Below, piece after piece: positions 17,341-30,341 of a DNA stretch of 64,000 nucleotides. The notes beneath the pieces are model-generated. The model was not told the DNA's origin and made no database searches. It saw only the letters and a program-made list of their open reading frames with translations. Made by a program: the position numbers and the translations under genes. Every line of letters begins with the position of its first letter. The stretch's first letter is position 1. This DNA is from Psococerastis gibbosa (Eukaryota > Arthropoda > Insecta > Psocodea > Psocidae): positions 2,108,001-2,172,000 of the forward strand of contig OZ020485.1 in the NCBI GenBank assembly GCA_963971405.1, read 5' to 3'.

Positions 17341-17940
17341 CCTTTCTAAGGCGTGTATTCCACTGGTCAATTTTCCCGTCATTTGTGATTAAAAAAAGTT
17401 GAGATTTTTGTTTTAATGGGACTTATGGAGATACTTAACTTATTTATCTATTATAAATTAAGTTATAATATGGTAGCAGACTCTTTTTTAATCACAAATG
17501 ACGGGAAAATTGACCAAAGGAATACACGCCTTATGATATTTAAAATCTACTTTTCGCTCATGCACGAGAAAAGTGACACATTTCAAAAAATTGCAAAATT
17601 GAGTTATTTGTACAACAATTTCGAGGAAAATATAGCGAATTTTATGAATGTAGTGTCACGTATCTAGTTTAATTTGTTTCCATAAGATTGCGTTTTGTCA
17701 CTGATCCATTGTCATGTTTGACTACTTCGGGTTTGGCAATACTGACATAATTCGGAATGTGCTCGAGTCGTTGACGTGGTAATTACACTTCTCTTTCAAG
17801 TGAACGGTCACATCTCAAAAGTATTAAGTGCCTCGATAGTACTACAAGTAAAAACTAAAAAATGGTCAGTACTAAAATTTGAATTACCTCAAAAGTCAAT
17901 ATTTAGAAATGTGTCACTTTTCTCGTGCATGAGCGTATAG
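17341..17940. repeat. Two adjacent foldback/MITE-like inverted repeats
   Basis: First pair: AAGGCGTGTATTCC...TTGTGATTAAAAAAAG (about 17347-17400) pairs with 17483-17533, with a loop of ~85 bp. Second pair: CGCTCATGCACGAGAAAAGT near 17557 pairs with its inverse near 17905-17935. No coding sequence is evident inside either, which fits non-autonomous DNA elements. Confidence 0.7.
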
Positions 17941-19490
17941 TATAATACTTTACCGAAGATTCATAATAAATGAAGGCCTATATAAAATAAAAATATATAA
18001 ATAATTTAAGTTTTTTCATGGATTTGTTTATTTACGCTTTGATACACTGTAATATATGTTACTTGAATACTGAGTAGAAAAGTGTAAACTCCAGTCGTGC
18101 GTCAGACCTGACACGCAATTTTTTTTTATATTTACAATTTTTTATAGAAAAATTAATAAATTATTTAATTTAATTTAATAAAGTTATGACATCTCCAGAC
18201 GTCACCATTTTAATTTTCAGTTTATTTGCTGTCTTTTGGAATGTGATTTTGTACCTTTGATTATTGTTCAATTTTAGTGTGCGCAAGTTAAAATTGGCAA
18301 TGAAATAGACTATAGAGTAAGAAAAAATTCATCAGATATTGACCGAAAATTGACAAGTACAAAGCCGCCTTAAAAGGTGATTCAAGGCCATAGGTCAGAA
18401 CTCAAAACAACGTTTTATTATATATTTCTCGAAAATCAGTTTAAAAAAAAGTTGTAGAAAAAATTCCATAGATAAAAAATTATCTGAAAGAAATGCCTTC
18501 ATATTCTTCTTCCAATAATCAACATTTCTGAGACATCACTATTCTAAAAATTGAAGAAGCTACACTCTCTGTAATATGCATGCATGATAGATCACCGGAC
18601 TTTTAGCATAAGTGATAATATTAATACTTATTTGTGTCTGGTATGCGCATAATAGCCATGCAATTTTGGGAAAGTACACTCAAAAGAAACTCAGTCAACC
18701 CATTTGACCTTGAATAACACGTACTCATATTCTACACATCAGTCTACTCAATTTTTTCCATAATAATGCACCCAAGTACACATAAAATGAGTACCTGATG
18801 CTAGAATTTAGAAAATATGAAAATAATTGTGCGATGATGAGCATTAAGTCCATCTTGAACCCTTTTGGAAAACCTATGAGAAATTAGTCAAGGTGAAGCA
18901 CATGAGCTTAAAAATGCTTAAGAACACACAAGAACCGATCCCCCTCGAAGCTATTACTGATGGCCTATCGATTGGCAAAAATATCGAAATATAAAATCAT
19001 TAAAAATCTTTTCTAATTAGGACTAGTTTCATCCATGTATTTAGATATTTTTTAGATAATTGTATAATCTAAAAATATTTCTGACCTATTTTTTCGACAG
19101 AACTTACATCCACCTTTAACCTTTGACCTTGAATTAGTTTTTTTATGATACATAGGATCGATGGGAACTTTTGGTATTTTGTGGTAGACTGCTAAGGTAT
19201 ACTAGTGTAGTACTAGTATGATAATGATGCGTAATGCGGTTGGAAGAGTCGTGTGGCGAGGTCGCGTGATTTGGAGGCCGCTCGATATTCCCATTGTTTA
19301 TGCTCAGCCCAACGCCTTGCCCCTTCGCCTCGCCTTTTCTTCTTTAGCCCGCCAACCACCCTATCTGAAACGATGGCAAACACAAATATCAAGGCCCACT
19401 CGTAAATTTAGAAATTGAAATCAACACCTGTCTATTGGACATATACTATGCCTGATATATGCTAGGTGTTGGCAGAGGCTTATGTTTGGT
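17941..19490. other. AT-rich stretch without recognisable gene
   Basis: No convincing exon, RNA gene or repeat boundary is visible. It may be intron if the signal-peptide exon of the basigin gene lies further left. The frame at 19218-19418 has no signal-peptide character and no supporting splice pattern. Confidence 0.4.
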
Positions 19491-19494
19491 GCAG

Positions 19495-20344
19495 GTACCG
19501 AGGGCAGGTACCGGGGCCCGCACCAGGTGTCTGTAGGGGAGTCGTTCGCGTTGGAGTGCGCGGCCTCCCCATTCGATTTTATCAAGTGGACCCGGGACGG
19601 CCGGGCCGTAGACGGGGGCTCGTCCGAGGTGCGGGACGGCGCGGTAATGGGCGTCCTCCGGGTGTCCCGGGCCGGGCCCGAACACACCGGTCTGTACCGC
19701 TGCTCGTCGCTGCTGGGGGCGGGACACCGGGTCACTGTACTGGGGGGTAAGCTGTTGTGTGGTGTGCTACTAATGGTCCCGGGCCAGGCCCGTGTATACC
19801 GCTACTGTTGTGGTGTGCTTATTAATGCCGTCATATAATCGCTTTTGGTTTGAACCGCATAATAAGTTGGATTGTCTTGCGACTCTATTTGCCAGAGGCA
19901 GATATAGCGGGAGGCGTGACGCGTGGCCCTTGAGCTTAAGGGTGTTTGAAGGCTGGGTTAGGAAATTGATGAGTTGACTTTATTAAATTTTGTGTAGGGA
20001 ACAATAATTGGTAGGGTGGACTATATAGTCGCAGCCAAGGTGTCCCTGTCAAGAAGAACCAGGTGACGTTGTTCCCTCGGAGATGGTCACATTCTCGTCT
20101 GCGGTCTGTAGTGTGGACTGTGGACTCTAATTTGTGTGTAACCCAGAACACATGTATGTATTCCTCAGTCGAGCTGTAAGTTAAAGGGGTTGTGTTTGGT
20201 GCTTTCCAATTTATACGTGCTATAAGGAAAGCTTTGTGATGGTCGAAATTTTCGATTCCGAGATTTCAACGGATTTACACGTTTTGAGGTCCCAGGAACC
20301 CAAAAAAGTGGTTTTTACGAAATGTCTGTCTGTCTGTCTGTCGC

Positions 20345-20377
<33 letters not shown>

Positions 20378-23300
20378 TCATCGATTTCCGGGCAAACTAC
20401 TTGGTGGCTTTGAAAGAAATTTGGCATGTAGGTTCACAAAAATCATACCTCGGGACATTTTTTTTTTTAATTTTGGGTTAACTCAATTTGGGGGGGTTTT
20501 ATTCTCAAAAAACTCCAAAAAAACGTCTAAAAAAATTATTTCTCAAAAACGGCTCCAACGATTTCATTTGAATACACATATATTGTAGTCGTTATTAATG
20601 TTAATAAAATGCGGGGGGTCGCTTGCCCCTTGATAGTTTGCTTCTGGGGGTAAAAAAATAAAAATAACTCGATTTTCATGAAAAATGACTAAAAAATCAT
20701 TTTTCTGCGAAACCTTTCTATCGATGATTTCTAACTTCAGGTATATTTTATGTGTTAAATTGAGTAACGAAACCGGACAGTTTGCTTTCCCAAAAAACTA
20801 TTGGGTTTTGTGCAAAAAAAATGTTTTTGATAAAATGAAAGCAAATTCACGCTCAAATGCATTGCGTGCCCTGCCATTATTGCTGTGTGGTAATGTGTTG
20901 GTCTGACCTATCTAGAATTTACGTCACCTTCAGTGACGTCAGGTGGACCCCCCCCCCCCCCCCCCCCCGTGATATCCGAAATTTACCCATAAGAAAATTA
21001 TTTAGCATGAAATTAATCATTTTCTCTCTACTAATCGATAAATTGGAAAGCATGTTCGAGTAAACTCGGACCGGTTCTTTGGAAAAATAGTACAATTAAA
21101 AAAATCCAGAGGTTAAACATGCTGCTCTCCCTACATTGACTGCATTATATTGTAAATGAAAATGAAATGAACGCGACTTTATTGCAAATGAACCAAAAGC
21201 GAACAATAAGAATATAAAGTCTTGTTTTCATGCTAACGTTAAATAATTGTAGTAGTTTCGATTGAGCTTGTGGTTTGGCGCAACACATTCTCAAGGCCAC
21301 CCCTGCTGCAGTATGGTGTATTAAAATGACCCCTAAAAATTTACAAATTATTTTTAGGGTGGAAAATGCTGCTGCTTGTATGTCTCGGTGAATGAGTGTT
21401 GTTGTACAGTGCTGGTAGAGCAGTGCAACCGGCAAGGGACAGAGCCGGCTGACTGCAAACGTCATTTATATTGGTGACGTAACAAGCTAATTCTGGCTCG
21501 AATTCTTTTGCCGCGCCTTCAAATTACTCTTAATTTAAACAGTGAAATCCTTGCTTCATGTTGACGAAATGCCGTATTTAGCCTACTCCAGCTTTATGTG
21601 TGTTGCTAACTTTCTTATAACAATTCTGTGAGGCTATGATACATTGAACATTGTTGTTCATTGCCAAGACTTGGAGTAGTAACTGATAACTTGTTGATCC
21701 AACAATTGAGCTAATTACGGGGACAGGACAACTAATAACGGCAGTCGTACCATGACATGTATTGCAATGGTTGTTAGTTGTGAACACAGGTGACTGATCA
21801 ACTGCCGGTCTCGTACATGAGACAAATGTGCCTTTCCTATTTATACGTAGTATAAGGATGGCTTTGTGATGGTCAACATTTTCGAGCGAGATTTCAACGG
21901 ATTTACACGTTTTCAGGATCATTAATTAACACAAAAAAGTGGTTTTTACAAAACGTCTGTCTGTCGATCTATCTGTTCGTCGATTTCTGGGCAAACTACC
22001 CGGTGAATTTTGATAAAATTGGGCATGTAGGTTTACAAATATCATACCCCGGGAACATTTTTTTATCAAAAAAAAACTCCAAAAACTAATTTAAAAAAAA
22101 ATCTCAAAAACGGCTTCCACCATTTTCTTGAAATTTTAATTATTGTAGTCGTTATTAATAAAATGCAATGGGTAGCTTGTCTCTTGATAGTTTGGTTCTG
22201 AGGGTAAAAAAATAAAAAAGACTCAATTATGATTAAAAAGTACTAAAAAATAATTTTTCTACGAAACCTTTATATGACGATGCTTTCAACCCTCAGGTAT
22301 GTTTTAGGTGTTGATTACGGTAGCAAAACTGAACAGGTCGCTTTCCCAAAAAAAAATATTTTGATTTTAAACTATAAATTGTAGAATCCAACTTTGCAGG
22401 TGCGTGACATACTATAGGATTGCAGCCCTCCCCGAAATAAATCAGATCCTTTGCCCTTCACAATGATTGGTATTCGGGTTCTTTGATATTAATTAAGATA
22501 TATTAATAAGTTGTGGCCTATTCGTATTTATTGATGAATTAGGTTTATTTGCCAATAAAGTTAGTTTATGTGGGTTCTTATACCATTACAGGCTATGTTC
22601 CGACCTGGTTGAAGAAGTTAGAAGATGATTAGGCCAATTCGACAATTTATAACGAACTTTGAGGAAAGAAGCATGCATATATTATGATGGGAAGTATGTG
22701 TAGTGCTTTATCGGATGTATTGCATAATCCGCTCTTAGCGGCACTGCTGAAATACAGATGTCCTCTTGACTGGCAAACCTAATCTGTTTTAATATATCCA
22801 ATGTGTTACCCTAAATACTAAAAAATGACTCTGTCTAAACGTTATCTTACAGCTTTTCTCTTGGTTGCAGTTAAAAAGGTCGAGTTAAACTATGACCAGA
22901 AGCCGTACAAATTCTTCGACCTGCGGCAGACGCTGGTGCTACAGGTCAACTACACACTGGATGAGGGGGAAAAGACCGTGACGGTCAGCTGGCTGAAGGA
23001 AGGCAAGCCCCTGGACACGAAGGCGGACGAGGGCCGCATAGCGTTGTCGGATGAGGACCGGACGCTGACGGTGAGCCGCGCGGGCGAGGCGGATGCCGGC
23101 AACTACACGGTGCGCGTTAGCACCAAGGAGAAGCCCGGCACCGAGGAGCCCGCCAACGTCACCGTTGTCTGTGAGTACACCCTCTAATATTAGGCCCGGT
23201 ACACAACCACGATTCCCGCGACTCGCTGAGACAACAGTCAGTTTCTCAACTCAATTGAGATGGCTGAGCCCTCGGTAGTCATCACTAGGGCAAATCTTGT

Positions 23301-25768
23301 CAAGTAGACCAACCCATATGCTCCACTGTCGGATTTTTTTAGCGTGTCGGTTAACCATCTTCCGATTGTGCCAAATAAATACTTGAATATTGATGCCGTG
23401 CTCGTCTCGAGCCACCATGAGATTTTCGCTGATAACGTCAGATAAGACGACTATCTTTGTTTGCTTTCTTTCCAACTGGGTAAATATTGGCAACGCCGGG
23501 CTACTGGCCTAAATGGGCTAGAGATTACCTTGATATTATTTCTATGTCAACATTTAACGCCTTTCCCACCACACAAAAATTTACTAATTTCAAATTAATA
23601 ATTAATGTTAATTTTATTAAACATTATTTTTAAATAAACTGCTTAATGAAAATTATAAATCCATAAAAAAATAAAATAAAAAACATGCATGTTTCCTATT
23701 TATCTAATTAGAGATAGATAATATGAGTAGTCCCATAGTAAGTAGTCGTCTATCTTCTATCAATTCCGTGCTTTGGGATAGGGATAGTCGAGGTAGCCGA
23801 AATTTAACCTTGGGAAAATTATTTACCAGGGAACTACTCATATTTTCTGTCTCGATACCTATACTAATTGATAGATAGGAGGGCATGTACTGGTTCTTAT
23901 GATAGCATATTATGTGTTTTCAATATGACAGTAATTAAATATTTAATGTATGGTTTGAGTCTAACTACCTACATTTTTGAGGGCTAGTCGGATTACCGCG
24001 GCACACCAACGCCACTCGTTTTACTAAGTCAAATTTCACCGTAAATATTTTTTAGAGCTATAAAAAATACGTTCGGTATTAGAAGGAATATTTCTGCATT
24101 TTCTACATTTTGCATTTTAATACATGATTTATGGCTAGGTATCGGTATTCGTCAATTGTAGGTTACTCAAAGATTCAATTACCGTTAGCTACTGTACCGA
24201 ACATGGTGTGTAATATAATGGTTTTTTGTTGCGTGTAGTGTTGCCTTTCGTGAAGCTGTCGCCCCACACGAGCGTCGTCGAGGGGGAGAAGCTAACCGTG
24301 CCCTGTCTAGTCTACGGCATCCCAGAGCCTAAGGTTTACTGGAGGATTGGTAAGATTTTGCACACAAAAAATCATAAAGTGTTTGCATTCGAGTTTAGAA
24401 GTAAACAATGTGGTGGAAGAGGACGACTGAACTTGGAGCCATAGTTTACAGAGTTAGGTATTCAGTATTGACTACACATGTCCAGACACTGTCTACGTAT
24501 GACTGCTCTACGAGTATGCCTCAATGTTTAACCTGTATGTTCTCAAAGACGGAGCCGGGCACTCCTTGCTGTCCCTTCTTAGTGTATATAAGAACTGATA
24601 AAACTCAATTCTGCGGCTTACTATCCTGCCTGTTGCCTTCAGAGAGAAATTTCCAAATATTTTGTATACAAAGAAAATGTTGTTAAAGGAAACAAATCAT
24701 AAAAAAATACGAGTTGACCTAATGATGAAAATGCAAGGGTCAGTAGGCTTAGGTGGTTAGTATTGGGCCATATCGACGTGAGATGTTTGTGTTTGCAGAG
24801 AACACGACGTACACGGAGTCAGCGGGCCGCGTCAAGTTGGTGACGGGCGAGGAAAAGAAGCAGCTGCTGCTCATCAGCGACAGCAACATGGATGACCGCG
24901 GCACGTACGTGTGCGGCGCAAGGGTCGACCTGGGCGCAGGCGTCGTCAGGGAGGCCAACGAGACGGAGACGTTCGTGCGAGTCAAGGACAAGATGGCGGC
25001 GCTCTGGCCGTTCCTGGGTATCTGCGCCGAGGTCGTGATTCTGTGCACCATCATCCTCATCTACGAGAAGAAGCGGAACAAGACGGAGATGGACGAGAGC
25101 GATACCGACGGCAGCCCCGAGCAGTGAGTACTCTCTCATAATATCTACTTAGCTGTCATGAAGCGGCAAAATCTCAATTATCAATATATGAATGAATGAA
25201 TATTGTGCATTATGTTCGTATTGTACGTCGTACAAATTTCCACTGCAATGGAATATTACAAATCGAAATAAAGCGTAAATAAACTATGGGTACGAGTAAA
25301 CCCCTAATTTGTCAATCAGTATAGGTAAAATAGTTAATTATGAACAGATTCATGGTAAATAAATGTACTATGGTTAAATTTCAGCTGCCTCAATTGCAAT
25401 GGGCAGACAATTATATAATGTAATAATACCTACACACATAATAATGACATGGTATGCAGGCACGGAATATCCATAATTTCTTCAAAAAACCTGTCTGGTT
25501 CTGCTACTCTTTTCATGCCTGAAGTTAGAAAGCATCGATGAAAAAGTCCCCGGAAAAAAGATTTTTAGTCATTTATCATGAAATTTGAATATGTTTTTTT
25601 GTCCCCTGAACCAAACTACGTATCAGGGGCGATGCGACCCCGTGGGTTTTGTTTATATTAATAAAGACAACAAGATATGGTGCATTAGGGTTGATGGTTA
25701 ACTGGTTTTCTTGCAGGAAAAACACGCCGGACCACGGGAAGGACAGCGAAGTCAGACATAGAAAGTAA
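19495..25768 (+). CDS. Bsg: Basigin (Ig-superfamily membrane protein), 5 exons, 5' end missing
   Basis: Exons 19495-19746, 22871-23170, 24239-24349, 24799-25123 and 25717-25768 join in frame, all with AG/GT borders. Exon 1 is a GC-rich Ig domain (ECAASPF, IKWTRDG, GLYRCS), like the extra first Ig domain of long basigin isoforms. Exon 2 is an Ig-like domain lacking the usual cysteines (NYTVRV where YxC is normal). Exons 3-4 form a full Ig domain (VPCLVYG, VYWRIG, GTYVCG) and then the membrane segment MAALWPFLGICAEVV with its hallmark buried Glu. The tail ends DHGKDSEVRHRK, TAA at 25766-25768. Basigins chaperone monocarboxylate transporters and mediate cell contacts at the plasma membrane. No signal-peptide exon was found upstream. 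Confidence 0.88.
20201..21085 (+). repeat. Family A repeat, fullest single copy
   Basis: It begins GCTTTCCAATTTATACGT and ends with the inverted ATAAATTGGAAAGC (21038-21051), then a shared trailer with CTCGGACCGGTTCTTTGG. Inside, in order: TTTGTGATGGTC, a (TGTC)n microsatellite (20325-20378), GGGCAAACTACTTGG, a G-run after TCAATTTG, GGGGTCGCTTGCCCC, TGCCCTGCCATTATTGCTG and a C-run of about 22 (20945-20970). It has no coding capacity. It behaves as a non-autonomous DNA element with a microsatellite core, in a basigin intron. Confidence 0.85.
21086..21840. other. Basigin intron sequence, nothing recognised
   Basis: Open frames on both strands are short and show no domain or splice support. Confidence 0.4.
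21841..22370 (+). repeat. Family A repeat, diverged partial copy
   Basis: Shares TTTATACGTAGTATAAGG, TTTCAACGGATTTACACG, the remnant of the GTCT tract and GGGCAAACTACCCGG with the copy at 20201. The end is missing and several indels are present, so this is an older copy. Confidence 0.75.
23190..24230. other. Basigin intron with unclassified repeats
   Basis: An open reverse frame at 23251-23493 (begins MPIFTQLERKQTKIVV) may be transposon debris but I could not classify it. At 23705-23870 an imperfect inverted repeat brackets GATAATATGAGTAGT and its inverse ACTACTCATATT; the flanking text resembles family A ends. Confidence 0.4.
25440..25680 (-). repeat. Family A repeat fragment in last basigin intron
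   Basis: Reverse-oriented remnant: CCTGTCTGGTTCTGCTACTC, AGAAAGCATCGATGAAAAAG and a decayed form of the AAGGGGCAAGCGACCC landmark. Both ends are lost. Confidence 0.65.
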
Positions 25769-28508
25769 ACGCTACTGCCAGCACCAACTACTTAGCAGTG
25801 TCTTATATCTTGTGCGTGCCAATGTCCAAAGCTAAACACCTAGTTCGTACTCTACGAGTTATGCGCTTTATTAATCACTATTAATTAGTAGCTACTTAAA
25901 TATCATAGAATATAAATTCTTTCGGTAGGCAATCGTTAATTAAGCAAAAATATTTTTATTAATTTTTGACCGAAAATTGACAATGGGATTTTTGCTCATT
26001 TATTTCCTTTTTATGTCGAATATGTTTTTTGCCACTTTGGCCCTGGTATAGCCTCCATGCAATCGCATTATAACGGATTGCTGTGGCACAATCCATGTCC
26101 GGATTGTTGTGCCTGCGTCGTACTTTTGTCCCAATCACTGCTCTGCCGTAGATGTAGAACTTGTTAATCGAGTAGTCAGTACTTACACGTTGTAAATATG
26201 CATTATGTAGCGTAAATAAATTGTCACTCAGTTGGTAGTATGATGAGTTTAATTTTAAAATGTACTTTAGTCGTAATTATTATATTTTAGTGTTTTAGTT
26301 TTGGACATTGCATAATATTGTTGCTAAGCTTTGCGAAAATGATTTGGGTGTTGCCACTGAGATACGTTATGTACTTAGTCCGTAACCGCGTACTTGAACT
26401 AGTTACTTAATGTTACGTCACAATACTTAAGACATTCTTAACCACTTGCACCAAGCCTGCCTCGCATTGCTAAATGCGTTAACGTTTTTACAAGTACTCA
26501 GTGGCCAACAATGATACATACCTGTATGCAACAAATTTAAATATTATACTTGTATCTTAAAATTGCTCTAGGTTCTTGTAATTATTGTATAAAAACATTT
26601 GGAACAAAATTGATATATTCGTCGTAAATTTGGGGTAAATGGCTGTCCATCTCTTTACTATATTTGGCCACCATACCAAGTAAGACGACTTTTATTCTGA
26701 CTTGTGCCCAGTCGGTGGTCCATTATTCAGATAAAGCTTTTCCGCAAAACGTAACTTTATTGTTTTCGAATAACTTCAAATTTGTTCATATTCGGTCAAG
26801 CTCGGCTGTATTATTCGAGCGCTAGGTCGGATGCATTCCGTCTAAAGATCAATCAGGATCGACAAAATCTTGAATTCAGTACAGTATTCTATTTACGAAT
26901 TCATCCATCCTGATTAGTGATTAGATCAAAGACATCCGACCAAGTTTGATAGATCGAATTACAATAGCCTAAGAGGTTTATTGCTTGAAGAAGCACACCA
27001 GATCAACATAAATTATCATGGCATTCACATAACAGATGCCCCCGATGGATATCTTTTTTAAGCTTAAAATTCAAGGTCGTTAATTTTCCCACAAGATGAT
27101 TACAGGTTTTAAAAAAAAAATCTTATCAAGGACCCTTAGTAGGGTTGCCAGATCTATATTATTACAATGTTACACTATACATTATTATATTAACTATTAG
27201 CTGTTGAAATGCGTAAAATACCTACCATTTCACGAATATATTTTCATTGATTGGATACATATTATTATATTATTATTATTATTATTATTATATGGAAAAA
27301 GAAATGGATGTGGCAACCCTTACCCACAGCGTAACAGTGAAGCCTAAGTGAAGCCCCTTGAGTTTGGAGTTGTAGCCAACGTCGCATTCCCATTTCCCAT
27401 TCACATTCAAGTTTGTGCAGCACTGTTATTAAATTTATTAAGTTGATTCAAATTAGCCAATACTAGACATAGTTATAACAGTAAATTTGTCCCTGATGTT
27501 AGCAGTTTTGGATCAGTGGTGGACGGCGGTATTAACAACTAGACAGTGTCTTGAAGTAGGTACCTATCAAATGAAATGTTGTTAGCCATCGATAACTCGA
27601 GTTTATTTTGATTGTGCGCTGTCATATATTTGGACTTGGCTTAGTTGGTTATAAGCCGCCAGCCGCCACTAATGTACTTGTTTGAACCTCTTTTGTATAG
27701 ACATTCAAATTGTAGTCATAGAGAAATTACGTCAAAACGCAATGTTTTGATTGGTTGGTTCCTACACGAAAGAGGTCCATTAACGTCACGACGACTACTA
27801 GGAGTATTTTAGTCGTAATGGAGATTTAGGTTGCGATTTATACTAAAGAGTTGGTTGGTGTATTCTGACCAAATCTGTTAAGTTTGCTGCCTTAACGAAG
27901 GCGCCGTGATCATATTTTGATGTTTCGGCTTGTTTTATATACAATACCCCCGCATCTTTCCTATAGACCATTACATTTTTAAAGTTAATCTCTCTCATAG
28001 AGACGTGTAGTTTACTATAAACTGCTGTAATTGTATGCTTAACAAACGTTATCAACATGCTTTCAAACTGTTTGTAAAATGGTATGTAATGAAGTTGATT
28101 AATTTTGCTCTCGACTACAAAGTATTAAGTTGCATTAATTATGTCGCAGATTGTTTGGAAGCATAAGTAGCCTATTAATCGATAAGAAATGATTTTGTAG
28201 GGAGCAAGCTAAGCATAGTCATAATTCGTGCACTGTGTACTGTTCGTATTTTAGTGATTTGTTGCAATTAAAATTTCCGCGTTTCTCTTAGGCTAAACCA
28301 CAAATTCAAATATGCATGTTTGGCAACTGAAATATCCTCTACCAATTGAATGATAAATAGCTTAAACAAGACACCTCTACGTACTTACTTTAAAATGTCA
28401 AGTCAGCGTTAACGTTAACGGCAACATTTCATGTAATTAACTCCAACATTGGGCACATTGGTGTAAATACACAGATCACAGGGATTTGTTGTACAAACCG
28501 GCAATAAA
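25769..28508 (+). other. Probable basigin 3' untranslated region and downstream sequence
   Basis: No open coding sequence follows the TAA. The first clear AATAAA away from repeats is at 28503-28508. A short ATT microsatellite lies at 27265-27290. Where transcription really ends is not known. Confidence 0.35.
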
Positions 28509-28687
28509 GTTATGTGTCTTCTGCTCCGCCATTTTATTGAATTTAATCTAGGCATGTTATTCAATATCTCTCAATTATATTGACCAATGGTCACTTCTTC
28601 ATTATATCATTGTGTTTTATAGTACCCATGCTATGGCTAGAGCGCGGGGAAGCCCTGACGGGCAAAGAGCCGATAAGCCCCATTCCA

Positions 28688-28945
28688 TAGGTAGCCTACG
28701 TACGATTCGGCACCCTCGAGTTCTTTTTTTCTGTTTTTTTCATTGTAGCCAATAGGTACTTTGTTGGGAAACCACAGAGTCAACTCTTGTGTCTGGTGTG
28801 AAGCCGATCGCACACCTGTGCACAGGTTTTCCCATCGAACACACAAGTCGACTCTTGTGGTTTTTCAACTACCTGTTTGTCACAATGAAACAAAAACGTT
28901 CGCAACTCCAGCGTGCCGAATCTTCTGTTTACCGGACCTTTTATG
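28688..28945. repeat. Old foldback element
   Basis: The arm GATTCGGCACCCTCGAGTT...AACCACAGAGTCAACTCTTG (28690-28792) pairs imperfectly with the inverse at 28839-28945 (for example CGACTCTTGTGGTTTTT and CGTGCCGAATC). The loop is about 46 bp. Many mismatches suggest age. Confidence 0.65.
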
Positions 28946-28999
28946 AAAGAACCAGTACGAGATAACGCGTACACGCTTTCCTTATTCCTTATTTATCAA

Positions 29000-29465
29000 T
29001 AATTAGTATAGGTGCCAAGATAGGCTAGATAGATAATATGAGTAGTTCCATGGTAAATAATTGTCCTAGGGTTAAATTTTTGTTGCCTCGAATTGATCGA
29101 TGGGACGATTGCATAGTAGGCCTATAGAACGGGCAGACCAATACAATACAACACAGTCATAATGCTAATACAATCCAAAACTAAAACTTTACTTGGGAAA
29201 GCACCCTCACATAACATATAGGCCTAGCATATGAGCTCCCTGTTCGGTTTTATATTATAATAAAAGTTGACTTGATAAAATATTACACAAAAAAGTCAAG
29301 TCAACTTTATACAAATGTTACAAACGAGACAATTTCATATAGGTACTTTTTGGTTTTGCTGCTCTATTAAACACCGAAAACGCACCTAATTCAATTTAGA
29401 AAGCATTGATAGAAAAGTTCCACAGAAAAATGTCATATTCATTTTTCATGAAAATTGAGTCATTA
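29000..29465 (-). repeat. Family A-related remnants
   Basis: GGTAAATAATTGTCCTAGGG at 29050 and the block TGAAAATTGAGTC at about 29450 match reverse-oriented family A landmarks. A perfect-looking small hairpin (AAAGTTGACTTGA ... TCAAGTCAACTTT) lies at 29267-29311 inside it. Confidence 0.55.
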
Positions 29466-30340
29466 AGCGTAGTAGCGTGTAGCCCCGGTCCTGCAGTTTA
29501 TAATTGCCGATTTAGGTACCGATTGTACATACATTTGAACGGCAGTTGTAGAATTAGTTACGCTTGAGTGCTTCGAACACTCCGGCTTACAACAGATGTA
29601 CAGTAATATTATCATTGGGAATAGGTCTCTATAGTGGATAAGACATATATGTTTGCCTTTTTTCAAAAATAAAAAGGAAACACTGCCAATACGTATCTTA
29701 CCTTTTTCCTCACATTCTCGTCGATCCTTTTCAGCGAGGCGAGTTTAGTTATCACCCGTGAGCATTACCGGTTACCGGGGGCTCAACCCCCCCCCCCCCG
29801 GAGTGAAATGGCTTGACACTAAATAGAATCGGATTTTGAGAGGAAAAATAAAAACTGGGCTACTATGTAATATCCAATGAAATTTCTGTACCCCCCTGAA
29901 AAAAAATTCTAGCTACGGCCTTGGGGTTATTGGCATATTGATCAAGGTTCTACCAATGGACCTCAATGTACCTATACTTGGAAACAGCCTAGCTACTACC
30001 CAGGTTACGCGGGCTATTTCAACGATCCGAGCGCGGGAAGCCAAGCATTGTAGGCCTACGGTAGGGTTACCAATCAGGTATTTGTTTCGGAATCAGGCCT
30101 TAATCTACTGTATTATTGATGCTAGTGCTGACTTGTTCACGAACGTGTTGATTAAGTTGCAGTGTACGTCATCAATGGTCACAGTTTGTCCAATGACCAT
30201 TATATTATTGCCGCTTGAAGCAGGTGTATGTATACTGCATACCGCAGTACTTGTCAGTGACTAGGTCACTAGGCTATAAAACGTTTGCGTAGATCGTTAC
30301 CTACTGACTTTATACGATGATGGCAAAGGTATATTATTGC
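29466..30340. other. Intergenic sequence, no gene recognised
   Basis: Contains a C-run at 29789-29800. Open frames on both strands are short and lack domain or codon evidence. Confidence 0.4.
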
Positions 30341-30341
30341 T

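Noticed and set aside
19218..19418. Forward frame upstream of the first basigin exon as a signal-peptide exon
   Set aside because: It lacks a hydrophobic signal core and a matching phase-1 donor.
20322..20588. Repeated Cys-Leu-Ser-Val frames here and at 52203-52469 and 53726-53992
   Set aside because: They are translations of the (TGTC)n core of family A repeats.
23251..23493. 80-residue reverse frame in a basigin intron
   Set aside because: No recognisable domain or splice support; kept only as unclassified intron sequence.
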